From contig NZ_JARRSA010000030.1 of the NCBI RefSeq assembly GCF_029624655.1, forward strand, positions 1-43,717: a stretch of 43,717 bases of DNA. The letters run 5' to 3'. Position 1 is the stretch's first letter, and each line of letters opens with the position of its first letter. The notes below the pieces were generated by a model that was not told where the DNA came from, ran no database searches, and was given only the letters and a program-made list of their open reading frames with translations. Positions 14,803 to 23,216 of the stretch are shown here, piece by piece. This stretch comes from Roseicyclus salinarum. Lineage in GTDB: Bacteria > Pseudomonadota > Alphaproteobacteria > Rhodobacterales > Rhodobacteraceae. The position numbers were made by a program, and so were the translations under genes.

Positions 14803-15514
14803 CGCGCTCGACCGGGCGGGTCGCCGCGGCGGGCGCATCGGCGCCGGCGTTCATGGCCTGAAGCTTGCGACGGATCTCGGCCTGCAGGGCGTTGCCCACG
14901 GCAAGCATGATGTCGGGCGTGTCGTTCATCCGTTTCAGAAGCTGGCCGCGCGGCAGATGCAGCACGCGCGCTGCCTCGGTCACGGTCACGTCGGCCGTCG
15001 CGGCGCCGCCATGGATCAGCGTCATCTCCCCGACCAGCGCGCCGGGCGCGAGCGTGGCGACCTCGCGCCCGTCCGCCCTGACGCTCGCCGCGCCCGCCGC
15101 GAGATAGAGCAGTCCGCCGACCTCCTCCCCTTGGCTGGCCAACGCCTCTCCGGGGGCGTGGTCGCGCCAGCTGCCCCGGCGCAGGACGGCGTGGGCCTCT
15201 ACCAGCGGCAGCGCCGGCATGTGCCGGGCGAGGAATTCGCGGTCCTCCTCGCTGAAGCTTATCGCCGAGCGTTGCCAGATGCGCCGGCCGATCCCGATGA
15301 CGGAGATCACGATCCACGAGCTCTGGATCAGCGCCGAGGACAGGTTCCACGTCTCCAGAAGGCTGAGCAGCACGAGGCTCGCGGCCGTCAGGTTCAGCAG
15401 CGTGTAGCTCAGCGAGGCGCCGCGGAGCAGGCCGAATTGCAGCGCGGCGTAGGCTCCGAGATACAGCAAGACGCCGATCAGGCCGAACAGGCCCGTCAAG
15501 GATATGGCGGTCAT
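14795..15514 (-). CDS. Membrane protein with cyclic-nucleotide-binding-like domain, B
   Basis: A 239-residue protein. The N-terminal three-helix membrane part (about 5-80) has the pattern LLYLGAYAALQFGLLRG / SLSYTLLNLTAASLVLLSL, resembling CBU_0592-type membrane domains. The rest is a cyclic-nucleotide-binding-like jelly roll (about 110-215) with GALVGEMTLIHGGAATADV in the phosphate-cassette position. As in its convergent partner, the Glu is kept but the Arg is missing. The gene diverges from the adenylate cyclase and could share its promoter region (15515-15645). No DNA-binding domain is present, so it is not a CRP-type regulator. Confidence 0.72.
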   Translation of the reverse strand: MTAISLTGLFGLIGVLLYLGAYAALQFGLLRGASLSYTLLNLTAASLVLLSLLETWNLSSALIQSSWIVISVIGIGRRIWQRSAISFSEEDREFLARHMPALPLVEAHAVLRRGSWRDHAPGEALASQGEEVGGLLYLAAGAASVRADGREVATLAPGALVGEMTLIHGGAATADVTVTEAARVLHLPRGQLLKRMNDTPDIMLAVGNALQAEIRRKLQAMNAGADAPAAATRPVERVI

Positions 15515-15645
15515 CGCGTTCTCCCGTGCCGGTCCCGTGGCGGCCCTCCACGCCTAACCCGGCCGCAGGCCTCGGGTCAATTCCCCGGCATTTGCCAAAT
15601 CTCCGGAATTCGCCCATGGTCTCGAAGGGTTGGCAAGACGGAGGC

Positions 15646-17904
15646 ATGTGTGCCCAGACGGTCGAACGACAGGGTCCGGCGCGCGCGGACCGCGGGGCCG
15701 CGCGCCTGATGCGCCGCCTGATCCTTGCCCTCGGGCTCGCCGTCACCGTCGTCATGCTCGCGCTGACCGTCCTTGCGCCGCCGATCCTGCAGCAGGCGCG
15801 CGACGCGGTCTTCGACGCCTACCAGCGCGCCAGCCCGCGCGACTACGACCCGCAGGCGCCGGTGCACCTGATCGACATCGACGAGGCGGCGCTGGATGCC
15901 TACGGGCAATGGCCCTGGCCGCGCAGCTACCTCGCGACGCTGACCGACAGGCTGTTCGCGCATGGCGCGGCGGCGGTGGGGTTCGACATCCTCTTCCCCG
16001 AGCCCGACCGCACATCGCCCGAGCGCATCACCGAAAGCTGGACGCGCTTTCGTCCGGGCATCCCGCCGGTTCTGCCCGACCTCGGACTGCCGCCGCACGA
16101 CCAGCTTTTCGCCCGCGCCATCGAGGGGCGGCCCGTCGTCCTGTCGGTGGCGGGCGCGCAGGAGGGCGAGGTCCCCGTGCCGCGCGCGGGGGTCGCGGTC
16201 ACGGGCGCGGTGCCGACGTCGCTGGTGCGCTACCCCGCGGCGATCGTGAACCTGCCCGAACTGACGGCGCAGGCGGCGGGCATCGGGATGATCAGCCTCG
16301 GGCGGACCGCCGACGGCGTGACGCGCAGCGTGCCGATGGTCACGGGGGTGGAGGAGACGCTGGTGCCCTCGCTCGCGGCCGAGTTGCTGCGCGTGGCGCA
16401 GGGGGCGGGCGGGCACATCCTGCGGACCTCGGAGGCTTCGGGCGAGGTGTCGGGCGGGACCGCCTCGGCGGTGGCCATGCGGACCGGCGCGCTGAGCTAT
16501 CCGGTCGAGGCGGACGGTCGCTTCCGCGTGCATTTCTCAGGGTTCCACCCCGAGCGCATCACGCCTGCGGGCCGCCTTCTCGAGGCCGAGGGCGTCGATC
16601 CGGACCTGCAGGCGCGCCTTGCCGGGCGGATCATCCTCGTGGGGTCCTCGGCGCAGGGGCTGTTCGACATCCGCACGACGCCGCTCGACGCCGGGATCGC
16701 GGGCGTCACGCTCCATGCCGAGATCATCGAGCAGATCGTGTCGGGCGAGTTCCTGAACCGGCCCGACTGGATGCCGGGGCTCGAAATGCTGCTGGTCGCC
16801 GTCGCGGGCCTGTCCATCACCGCCCTCCTCTTGCGCGAGCGGCCGCTTCTGGGGCTGGTCGCGGGTCTTGTCGTGGGGCTGGGGCCGATCGCCGGGGGCA
16901 TCCTCGCCTTCGATCTGGCGGGGCTTCTGTTCGATCCGGTGATGCCGGTCCTGACCGCGCTGGCCGTGTTCGTTCCCGGCACGACGCTAGGCTTCCTCGC
17001 GAAGGAGCGCGCGCGGCGCGCGATCCGCTCGCGCTTCGCCTATTTCCTGCCGCCCGAACTGATCGGCAGGATCGAGGCGAATCCCGACGCCGCGCTGACG
17101 CCCGAGGGCGCGGAGCGCGAGTTGACGGTGATGTTCGTGGACATGCGCGGCTTCTCGACCGTGACCGAGGCGATGCCGCCCGACAGGGTCGTCTCGCTGG
17201 TGAACACCTATCTCTCGGCGGTGGCCGAAGCGCTCGTGGACGGGGGCGCGACCATCGACAAGTTCATCGGCGACGCCGTCATGGCGTTCTGGAACGCGCC
17301 GATCTCGCGCGGGGACCATACCGAGGCGGGGCTCTGGGCGATCGATGCGGTGGAGCGCGCGGCCGCGCGCGCCTCGGCCGACCTGGTCGCCGAGGGCCTG
17401 CCGCCGATCCGGGTGGCGATCGGGCTGAACGCGGGCCCGGCCTATGTGGGCCTGATGGGTTCGCGGGACCGGCTGAGCTATACCTGCGTGGGCGACACCG
17501 TGACGCTCGCCGCCCGGCTCGAGGGGCTGACGCGGCAATACGGCGTGTCGAACTGCGTCGGGCCGGACGCGGCGGCGGCCTGTCCCGACGGCTTGCGCGC
17601 CGTGCCGCTCGACCTCGTGGCGGCCAAGGGCTTCGCGCGGGCGGTCGAGGTCTCGACCGTGGTGCCGGAGGGGGCGGTGGGCCTCGACGCCTTCGCGGGG
17701 ACGCTCGGCGCGGCGCGTGCGGCCTATCTGGCGATGGACTGGGACGGCGCGGAGGCGGGCTTCACCGACCTCGCGAGGCTCGAGGTCGGGTTCTGCGAGA
17801 CGGTGCGGCTGGCCGAGCTTTATCTCGGCCGGATCGCTGCCATGCGCAAGGAGCCGCCCGCGCCCGGATGGGACGGCTCCGCGATCGCCACGTCCAAGCG
17901 CTAG
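15646..17904 (+). CDS. CHASE2-domain class III adenylate cyclase
   Basis: About 752 residues. One N-terminal helix (about 24-44), a periplasmic CHASE2 sensor (about 55-370; VHLIDIDEAALDAYGQWPWPR and VGFDILFPEPDR are typical), three helices (about 375-455) and a cyclase domain (about 485-665). Metal-binding Asp499 (MFVDMRGF) and Asp543 (DKFIGDAVMAFW) are present. Lys539 and Thr613 fit ATP specificity, and Arg624 is present. The transition-state Asn of the mammalian IIC2 half is Thr620 here, so activity may be low. Start is uncertain: in-frame ATGs at 15616, 15646 and 15709 all have imperfect ribosome sites. The gene converges on the FecR gene (7-bp gap). Confidence 0.87.
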   Translation: MCAQTVERQGPARADRGAARLMRRLILALGLAVTVVMLALTVLAPPILQQARDAVFDAYQRASPRDYDPQAPVHLIDIDEAALDAYGQWPWPRSYLATLTDRLFAHGAAAVGFDILFPEPDRTSPERITESWTRFRPGIPPVLPDLGLPPHDQLFARAIEGRPVVLSVAGAQEGEVPVPRAGVAVTGAVPTSLVRYPAAIVNLPELTAQAAGIGMISLGRTADGVTRSVPMVTGVEETLVPSLAAELLRVAQGAGGHILRTSEASGEVSGGTASAVAMRTGALSYPVEADGRFRVHFSGFHPERITPAGRLLEAEGVDPDLQARLAGRIILVGSSAQGLFDIRTTPLDAGIAGVTLHAEIIEQIVSGEFLNRPDWMPGLEMLLVAVAGLSITALLLRERPLLGLVAGLVVGLGPIAGGILAFDLAGLLFDPVMPVLTALAVFVPGTTLGFLAKERARRAIRSRFAYFLPPELIGRIEANPDAALTPEGAERELTVMFVDMRGFSTVTEAMPPDRVVSLVNTYLSAVAEALVDGGATIDKFIGDAVMAFWNAPISRGDHTEAGLWAIDAVERAAARASADLVAEGLPPIRVAIGLNAGPAYVGLMGSRDRLSYTCVGDTVTLAARLEGLTRQYGVSNCVGPDAAAACPDGLRAVPLDLVAAKGFARAVEVSTVVPEGAVGLDAFAGTLGAARAAYLAMDWDGAEAGFTDLARLEVGFCETVRLAELYLGRIAAMRKEPPAPGWDGSAIATSKR

Positions 17905-17911
17905 CGCCCTG

Positions 17912-18754
17912 TCAGCGCAGCGGCGGCAGCTCTGGCTCCGGCTCCGGCGGGGCGGGGGGTGGCGCCGCCTCGGGCGGGGTGAGCGTGTCGATCAGCCCCA
18001 GAAGCGTGTCGCTGTCGAAGCCGTTGTCGAAGACCTGCGTGTCGTAGCTTTCCCCGTCGGGCGAAGTCGGCGCGCTGCCCGGAGGGGCCGCGTCGCCGAT
18101 GCCGGTGCCGCCCCCGGTGCCGCCGCCGCCCGACGTCACCACGACCGGGCCGCCGTCGACCTCGTTCAGGACCGCCGCCAGGAACTCGTTCGAGACGCGG
18201 CCCTGGTAGCCGTCTTCGTTGATCATGCCGCCGGGACGGCTGGTGCAGTTGCGCCCCGAGCCCGCAGAGAAGCAAAGGCGGTCGCCGGCGAGAAAGATCG
18301 CCGTGGTGCGGCCGTTGGAATGCAGGATCAGCGTCGAGGAGCCGCGGATGCCGATGGTGGAGGTGGGCGTGGTGATCACGGCCTCCTGGTTGCGCGCGAG
18401 CGACCCGCCGATGAAGCGCAGCGCGCCCTCGGTCAGCTGCACGCCCAGCTCGCCCGAGCCCTGGTCGGGATCGAACACGAAGCGGTCGAGGACGATCGTC
18501 GTGTTCGGCGCGATCGAGAGGGTTGTCTGGTCGAGGAACATCAGCTGCGCGCGCCCGGTGGCCGAGCTTTGCACGGTTTCGTCCTGCACCAGCGCCGAGC
18601 CGAGTGCGAGGTCGCGCGTGGCGCCGCCGGGCGGCGTGCCGCGCAGCGTCGGCTGACTGGAGGCCACGGTGGCGACCTGTTGCGCGGCGGCGGGCAGGGC
18701 GCAGGCGACCGCCAGAAGGCCTGCGGCGAGATACTTGCGACGAAATGGTACCAT
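17912..18754 (-). CDS. FecR-domain secreted protein
   Basis: About 280 residues. A signal peptide (residues 1-25, ending ALPAAAQ) leads to a FecR domain (about 45-150) with the repeated beta pattern around TTLSIAPNTTIVLDRFVF and TPTSTIGIRGSS. A glycine-rich linker (about 205) and a proline-rich C-terminus (PPPAPPEPEPELPP) follow, suggesting extended passage through periplasm or peptidoglycan. It lacks the N-terminal membrane anchor of iron-signalling FecR, so a sigma-factor role is unlikely. The start at 18754 is chosen because GGGAG lies 7 nt upstream, 1 bp past the stop of the TPR-barrel gene; an ATG at 18772 would overlap it. Probably periplasmic partner of the barrel protein. Confidence 0.78.
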   Translation of the reverse strand: MVPFRRKYLAAGLLAVACALPAAAQQVATVASSQPTLRGTPPGGATRDLALGSALVQDETVQSSATGRAQLMFLDQTTLSIAPNTTIVLDRFVFDPDQGSGELGVQLTEGALRFIGGSLARNQEAVITTPTSTIGIRGSSTLILHSNGRTTAIFLAGDRLCFSAGSGRNCTSRPGGMINEDGYQGRVSNEFLAAVLNEVDGGPVVVTSGGGGTGGGTGIGDAAPPGSAPTSPDGESYDTQVFDNGFDSDTLLGLIDTLTPPEAAPPPAPPEPEPELPPLR

Positions 18755-18755
18755 G

Positions 18756-19979
18756 TCAGAACTCCCAGCCAAGCTGCATCGACACGAGGGTCTCCTCGGT
18801 GCCGGTGCCGCCGTCGCGCCGCAGGTGGCTTGCGCGGGTCTCGATGAAAAGGTCGCGGCCCAGGTAGGACCTCAGGAACAGTCCGGCGGATCGCACGGTC
18901 TCATCCCGCTGCGTCGCGGCCTCGGTGATGTCGAACCAGTCGATGCCCGCAAAGGCGCCCGCCAGCCAGTTCCTGGCGTCGAGTGCGGCGGGCGCGGCGA
19001 AGGCGCGGACGTAATCGGCGCGCAGGCCGTGTCCGTCCTCCTCGCGGTCCTGCTCTTCCTCGCGGGAATAGGAGGCGGCCATGCGGAACTGCGCCTCGCG
19101 CGAGGGGCGGTAGGTCAGGCCGCCAACGGCATAGAGGAAATCCATCGTGTCGCCCGACGCGCGGCGCTCGCCCCGCCCGATCGAGGCGTCCGCGAAGCTG
19201 CTCCACTCGGCGCTGTAGGTGTTCTGGTAGGCGAGCCCGAGATAGACGGCGTCGAAATCCGATGCGGAAGCGTCAGGATAGCGCACGGCCTCGAGCTCGA
19301 CATAGGGCTGAAGCCTCGGGCCGAAGGCCTCGCCGGCCAGCTTCAGCTCGGGGCCGGTGCGCAGCAGGATGCGCTGGCTGTCGTTGGTGTCGGCGCCCGC
19401 GCCCGCGCCGAGAACGAAGCTCGAGATGCCGATCTCCGTCACCCAGTCGGTTGCGTTCGCGTCGCCGAGGTCGATGCGCCAGTCGAGCTGCGCGGTCCCC
19501 AGGAATCCGGTCTCGCCCTCCGACGTGACCGCGCCCGCGGCAATGACGCCGCTCAGGCGGCTGGGGCGGTCCTGCTGCGCGGCGGCGGCGCGGTAGGCGT
19601 CGACCGCGCCCGCCTGCGCCGGCGTCAGCGCGCCCGACGCGGAGGCGATGTCGAAGTGGTAATTCGCGAGGGGGTAGTTGCCGAGGGCGTAATACGCCGT
19701 CGCAAGCTCGAGGCGCGCGCCGGCATTCTCGGGCTCGAGGTCGATCAGGCGCTCCAGGGTGGCGGCGGCCGCCTCGTAGTCGCGCATCTCGACAGAGAGG
19801 CGGGCGTATTCCTGCATCAGGGCCCGGTCGGACGGCGCATCGATCAGGGAGGCGAAGACGGCCGCGCGCCGTTCCGGCACCGAGCCTGCGTCCTGCGCCG
19901 AGGCCGTGGAGGCCGAGACGGCGAGGGCACCCGCGACGCCAAGCGCGCACAGCGCCTTCAAACCAGAACCAGCCTTCAT
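18756..19979 (-). CDS. TPR-domain outer-membrane beta-barrel protein
   Basis: A 407-residue protein with a signal peptide (cleavage after about ASA, residue 28), a short TPR segment (about 45-125; DYEAAAATLERLIDLEPENAGARLELATAYYALGNY) and a C-terminal region of alternating amphipathic strands ending in a terminal Phe (LGWEF), the usual outer-membrane barrel signal. The architecture resembles Slam-like surface-lipoprotein assembly modifiers (DUF560), but identity is not certain. It is the first gene of a two-gene operon with the FecR protein, which may be its client or periplasmic partner. A TTTCCC/GGGAAA palindrome lies 24 bp upstream. Confidence 0.7.
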   Translation of the reverse strand: MKAGSGLKALCALGVAGALAVSASTASAQDAGSVPERRAAVFASLIDAPSDRALMQEYARLSVEMRDYEAAAATLERLIDLEPENAGARLELATAYYALGNYPLANYHFDIASASGALTPAQAGAVDAYRAAAAQQDRPSRLSGVIAAGAVTSEGETGFLGTAQLDWRIDLGDANATDWVTEIGISSFVLGAGAGADTNDSQRILLRTGPELKLAGEAFGPRLQPYVELEAVRYPDASASDFDAVYLGLAYQNTYSAEWSSFADASIGRGERRASGDTMDFLYAVGGLTYRPSREAQFRMAASYSREEEQDREEDGHGLRADYVRAFAAPAALDARNWLAGAFAGIDWFDITEAATQRDETVRSAGLFLRSYLGRDLFIETRASHLRRDGGTGTEETLVSMQLGWEF

Positions 19980-20002
19980 TCAAGCCCCCGGATATCCGTG
20001 AA

Positions 20003-20017
20003 TTTCCCCTAGGGAAA
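20003..20017. promoter_or_regulatory. TTTCCC-CTA-GGGAAA palindrome upstream of the TPR-barrel/FecR operon
   Basis: Perfect 6-bp arms with a 3-bp centre, located 24 bp upstream of the TPR-barrel start, where a repressor or activator site would be expected. A second small dyad, CAACA-A-TGTTG, lies at 20042-20052. No regulator is assigned. Confidence 0.4.
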
Positions 20018-20098
20018 CGTAGCTGCCGGACCCTTGCAAAGCAACAATGTTGACGCGTGAATCAATAGCGGCCCCGAAGTGCGGCACGGGTGACACGC

Positions 20099-20917
20099 TC
20101 AATCCCCGAGCTTCGCGTGCACCTCGTCGAGGTCGATCTCGCCCAGCGGCATCCTGTTTCCCGGACGCTCGAAATCGTAGCGGAAGAGATCGAAGTCGCT
20201 TTTGTATATCTCGTAGACGAGGTGCATCGACAGGTCGTCGAAGTAATCCTCCACGGGGTGTGCCCGTTTCGGGCCGTGGAGCGCGCTTTCGTTGAAGCGG
20301 GGGACCTGGGCAAGCGTCACGGGGTGGGGCAGCGCCACCGCGTCCAGCACCGACTGCATCCCCTCCTCGAAGCGCTCGGCCCAGAAGATCCTGTCGTAAC
20401 GGCCCCCATTCGTCACGAAGGTCGAGACATGACCCGAGACGGACGACCAGTGGATGTCGGGGTCCATCGGCTTGCGCCACCGGATCGTGTCGCGTGCGAA
20501 CAGCAGGAAGCGCCGGAAGCTCGCGATCTGGTCGAACTCCGCGCTTCCGTCCTCGCCGCCCACGTCGATCCCGTATTTCTGCACCAGCATGGGCACGAGG
20601 TTGCCGCGGTAGCGCCGCCCGTTGCGCTGGATGCCGCAGATCTTGTCGAAGAAGCTCGAGAGGATGCGGCTGTAGGGGTTGCGCACGCAGGTGAAGGCAT
20701 AGGCGTCGCGCGCGCGCGCGCGCGCCTCGATGCGCGGCTGGCTGTGCTCGAAGGCCCATTTGTGGAGGCCCGTCTCGGCGTCGTGGATGTCTCCGTCGTA
20801 GAACGCGCCGTTGTCGCCGTAATGCATGATCTGGCCGATGGTCGAGCAGGCGCATTTGGGCACGACGCGGTAGATCATGGTTTCGCTCGTCGTCATCCAG
20901 GTTCCGGGAAACCCCAT
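20099..20917 (-). CDS. Sulfotransferase family 2-type protein
   Basis: A 272-residue sulfotransferase-like protein. The 5'-phosphosulfate loop is RVVPKCACSTI (Lys21), near the N-terminus as in carbohydrate sulfotransferases of the HNK-1 type. The 3'-phosphate site is FTCVRNPYSRILSSFFD (Arg79, Ser83). It would transfer sulfate from PAPS to a sugar, probably in a cell-surface glycan. The start at 20917 is chosen because the upstream in-frame stretch is Ala-rich leader-like DNA. The CDS contains a (CG)9 tract at 20707-20724, coding for an Ala-Arg run. It is divergent from a glycosyltransferase, which supports joint action on one polysaccharide. Confidence 0.78.
   Translation of the reverse strand: MGFPGTWMTTSETMIYRVVPKCACSTIGQIMHYGDNGAFYDGDIHDAETGLHKWAFEHSQPRIEARARARDAYAFTCVRNPYSRILSSFFDKICGIQRNGRRYRGNLVPMLVQKYGIDVGGEDGSAEFDQIASFRRFLLFARDTIRWRKPMDPDIHWSSVSGHVSTFVTNGGRYDRIFWAERFEEGMQSVLDAVALPHPVTLAQVPRFNESALHGPKRAHPVEDYFDDLSMHLVYEIYKSDFDLFRYDFERPGNRMPLGEIDLDEVHAKLGD
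20707..20724. repeat. (CG)9 dinucleotide tract inside the sulfotransferase gene
   Basis: Nine uninterrupted CG dinucleotides lie within codons for the Glu-Ala-Arg-Ala-Arg-Ala-Arg segment (about residues 64-70). Gain or loss of one unit would shift the frame upstream of the 3'-phosphate binding site and truncate the enzyme. Confidence 0.9.
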
Positions 20918-21061
20918 CGCGCCGCCTCGTGCCTCGTTGCATGCCCGCGCAGGATGCGGGGCCGCCGCGGCGGAGGGAAGCAAAGAAGTGATGTTTCTTC
21001 AATCGCGCTGCGCTATGGCTTGGGCTGCAAGGAAGCGGGCAGCGGCGCGAACCGATCGAGC

Positions 21062-22639
21062 ATGGCAAAGATCGCCTTCATCCTCCTGTGCCACAAGGAG
21101 CCCGAGACCGTCGTGCGGCAGGCCGAGAGGCTGACGGCGAGCGGGGACGGCGTGGCGATCCACTACGACGCCCGCGCGCCCGCTGAAGATTTCGCGCGCC
21201 TCCGCGCGGCCCTCGGCGGCAACGCCCGTGTCGCCTTCGCCGCGCGCCGGGTGAAATGCGGCTGGGGCGAGTGGAGCCTCGTGCGCGCCACTCTGAACAC
21301 GCTCGAGGCCGCCGCCGCGGCCTTTCCCGACGCCACGCATTTCTGCATGATCTCGGGCGATTGCGCGCCGGTGAAGTCGGCCGCCCACGCCCACGCCGTG
21401 CTGGACGCCGCCGACCGTGACCACATCGAAAGCTTCGATTTCTTCGCCTCGGACTGGATCCGCACGGGGCTGCGGCGCGAGCGGCTGGTCTATCGCCATG
21501 TCTTCAACGAACGCACGCACAAACGCCTGTTCCACGCCTCGATGGACCTCCAGCGCCGCCTCCGGCTGGAGCGGCGCATCCCTGCCGACCTTCAGGTGAT
21601 GATCGGCAGCCAGTGGTGGTGCCTGCGCCGGGCCACCGTCGAGGCGATCATGACCTTCATCGCCGCGCGCCCCGACGTGGTGCGCTTCTTCCGCACGACG
21701 TGGATCCCCGACGAGACTTTCTTCCAGACGCTGGTGCGCCACCTCGTGCCCGACGCCGAGATCGAGAACCGCTCGCCGACCTTCAAGCTGTTCAGCGACT
21801 ACGGGATGCCCGTGACGTTCCACAACGACCAGTACGACTTTCTCCTCGCGCAGGACCACCTGTTCGCACGAAAGATCAGCCCCGGCGCCACGGTGCTGCG
21901 GGAGCGGCTGGGCGCGTTGTGGACATCGGGACGCATGGATGTCGCGGCGGGCACGGAAGGGGCGCAGCTCTACCGCTACCTGACCGGGCGGGGGCGGGGC
22001 GGCCGGCGCTTCGGCGCGCGCTTCTGGGAGCGGGAGGGCACGCTGGGGGCCGAGCGCGAGCTGGTCATGATCGTCTGCAAGAAATGGCAGGTGGGCAAGC
22101 GCCTGATGCACGCGGTCGAGGACACCCTGGGCATCCCGGGCGCGGAATACGTCTTCGACGACGCGACATGCCCGCTGCCGGACCTTGGCGGGACCGAGCG
22201 GACGCTGGAGAAGCGCAACCGCCACCGCCGCGCGTTCCTGCGGCTTCTCTACGACCGTCACGGCACCGACCGGATGGTGATCTGCCTCGATCCCGAGAAT
22301 GTCGGACTGATCGCCGACTTCATGTCCGACAGGGCGAGGACGCGCCTTCTGGAGGTGCACTGCGCCCATGACGACCGCTATCTCGTCGGCCACGCGCGGC
22401 GCGCGGGCCTCGTCACCTCGGCCACGCCGCAGGAGGTGATCGCCCGGATGCTGCCCACGCTCCGCCAGGAGTTCGAGGACCACGCGACCCGCATCCGCGA
22501 GGCGGGCTTCCCCAACCACTGGCGCCTGCGCGAGCAGGCCTCGGCGGCCGAGAACGCGGCCGTCCTGTCGGAGGTCTTCGACATCGGCGCCGAGACCGGC
22601 CATACCCTCGCCGAGACACCGCACCTGTTCGCAGACTGA
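21062..22639 (+). CDS. Core-2/I-branching-type glycosyltransferase with C-terminal DUF5928-like region
   Basis: A 525-residue protein. Residues 1-250 match the core-2/I-branching beta-1,6-N-acetylglucosaminyltransferase fold: FILLCHKEPETVVRQAERL at the start, CGWGEWSLVRATLNTL, HFCMISGDCAPVKS, GSQWWCLRR and the WIPDETFFQTL catalytic acid region. Residues about 280-525 look like a separate domain of the type fused to such enzymes in Rhodobacterales, beginning ERELVMIVCKKWQVGKRLMH, which resembles a nucleotide-loop kinase or transferase; the DUF5928 name is from memory. No signal peptide is seen, so it acts in the cytoplasm. Ribosome site is weak. It diverges from the sulfotransferase; together they suggest a sulfated, branched surface glycan. 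Confidence 0.78.
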   Translation: MAKIAFILLCHKEPETVVRQAERLTASGDGVAIHYDARAPAEDFARLRAALGGNARVAFAARRVKCGWGEWSLVRATLNTLEAAAAAFPDATHFCMISGDCAPVKSAAHAHAVLDAADRDHIESFDFFASDWIRTGLRRERLVYRHVFNERTHKRLFHASMDLQRRLRLERRIPADLQVMIGSQWWCLRRATVEAIMTFIAARPDVVRFFRTTWIPDETFFQTLVRHLVPDAEIENRSPTFKLFSDYGMPVTFHNDQYDFLLAQDHLFARKISPGATVLRERLGALWTSGRMDVAAGTEGAQLYRYLTGRGRGGRRFGARFWEREGTLGAERELVMIVCKKWQVGKRLMHAVEDTLGIPGAEYVFDDATCPLPDLGGTERTLEKRNRHRRAFLRLLYDRHGTDRMVICLDPENVGLIADFMSDRARTRLLEVHCAHDDRYLVGHARRAGLVTSATPQEVIARMLPTLRQEFEDHATRIREAGFPNHWRLREQASAAENAAVLSEVFDIGAETGHTLAETPHLFAD

Positions 22640-22654
22640 AGGAGCCGAGCGACC

Positions 22655-23038
22655 ATGCCCTATCACTACGACGACCAGAACATCTTCGCGAAGATCCTGC
22701 GCGGCGAGATCCCGAACTCGACCGTCATCGAAACCGAGCACACGCTCGCCTTCAACGACATCCGCCCGCAGGCGCCGGTCCACGTGCTGGTGATCCCGAA
22801 GGGCGCCTACGTCACCTTCGACCATTTCGCCGCCGAGGCGAGCGAGGCGGAGATCGTCGATTTCCACCGCGTGGCGGCGCGTATCGTGGCCGAGGCGGGC
22901 ATCGGGCCGGGCGCGGGCGGGGCGGGCTACCGGACCCTGTCGAACGCGGGCGAGGACGCGGTGCAGGAGGTGCCGCACTACCATCTCCACATCCTTGCAG
23001 GGCGGCCCCTTGGCCGGATGCTGCAGCCCGCGCGCTGA
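22655..23038 (+). CDS. HIT-family nucleotide-binding protein (HinT-like)
   Basis: A 127-residue histidine-triad protein. The triad His108-Tyr-His110-Leu-His112-Ile is preceded by the conserved [12 protein letters not shown] and HVLVIPK blocks of the HinT/PKCI branch. Members hydrolyse phosphoramidates of AMP such as AMP-lysine in the cytoplasm. It has a good GAAGGAG ribosome site and lies 15 bp after the glycosyltransferase, so they are probably co-transcribed. Confidence 0.94.
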   Translation: MPYHYDDQNIFAKILRGEIPNSTVIETEHTLAFNDIRPQAPVHVLVIPKGAYVTFDHFAAEASEAEIVDFHRVAARIVAEAGIGPGAGGAGYRTLSNAGEDAVQEVPHYHLHILAGRPLGRMLQPAR

Positions 23039-23046
23039 ACCGGCGG

Positions 23047-23100
23047 GCGTCCGCGCGGGGACGCAGCCCGTGTCATTTGCGTATTTGGGGAAAGATGAAG
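23047..23100. repeat. Hairpin plus RGATGAAG element, copy 3
   Basis: GCGTCC-GCGCGG-GGACGC (23047-23064) forms a 6-bp stem just 8 bp past the HIT stop codon. It is followed by the arm TGCGTATTTGGGGAAAG plus ATGAAG, ending at 23100, nearly the same as the arms at 9334 and 36030. It could serve as a transcript end for the HIT gene. Confidence 0.65.
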
Positions 23101-23216
23101 GGAGGAGGGCGCGCGAGGCCCGAGGGCGTGGCGCGGATTGCGTGGCGCCCGCCCTTGCCCGGTGCGCGCCAACCTGCCATATCGGCGGACGAGCACCGAC
23201 CGAGGACGAGCGCAAG

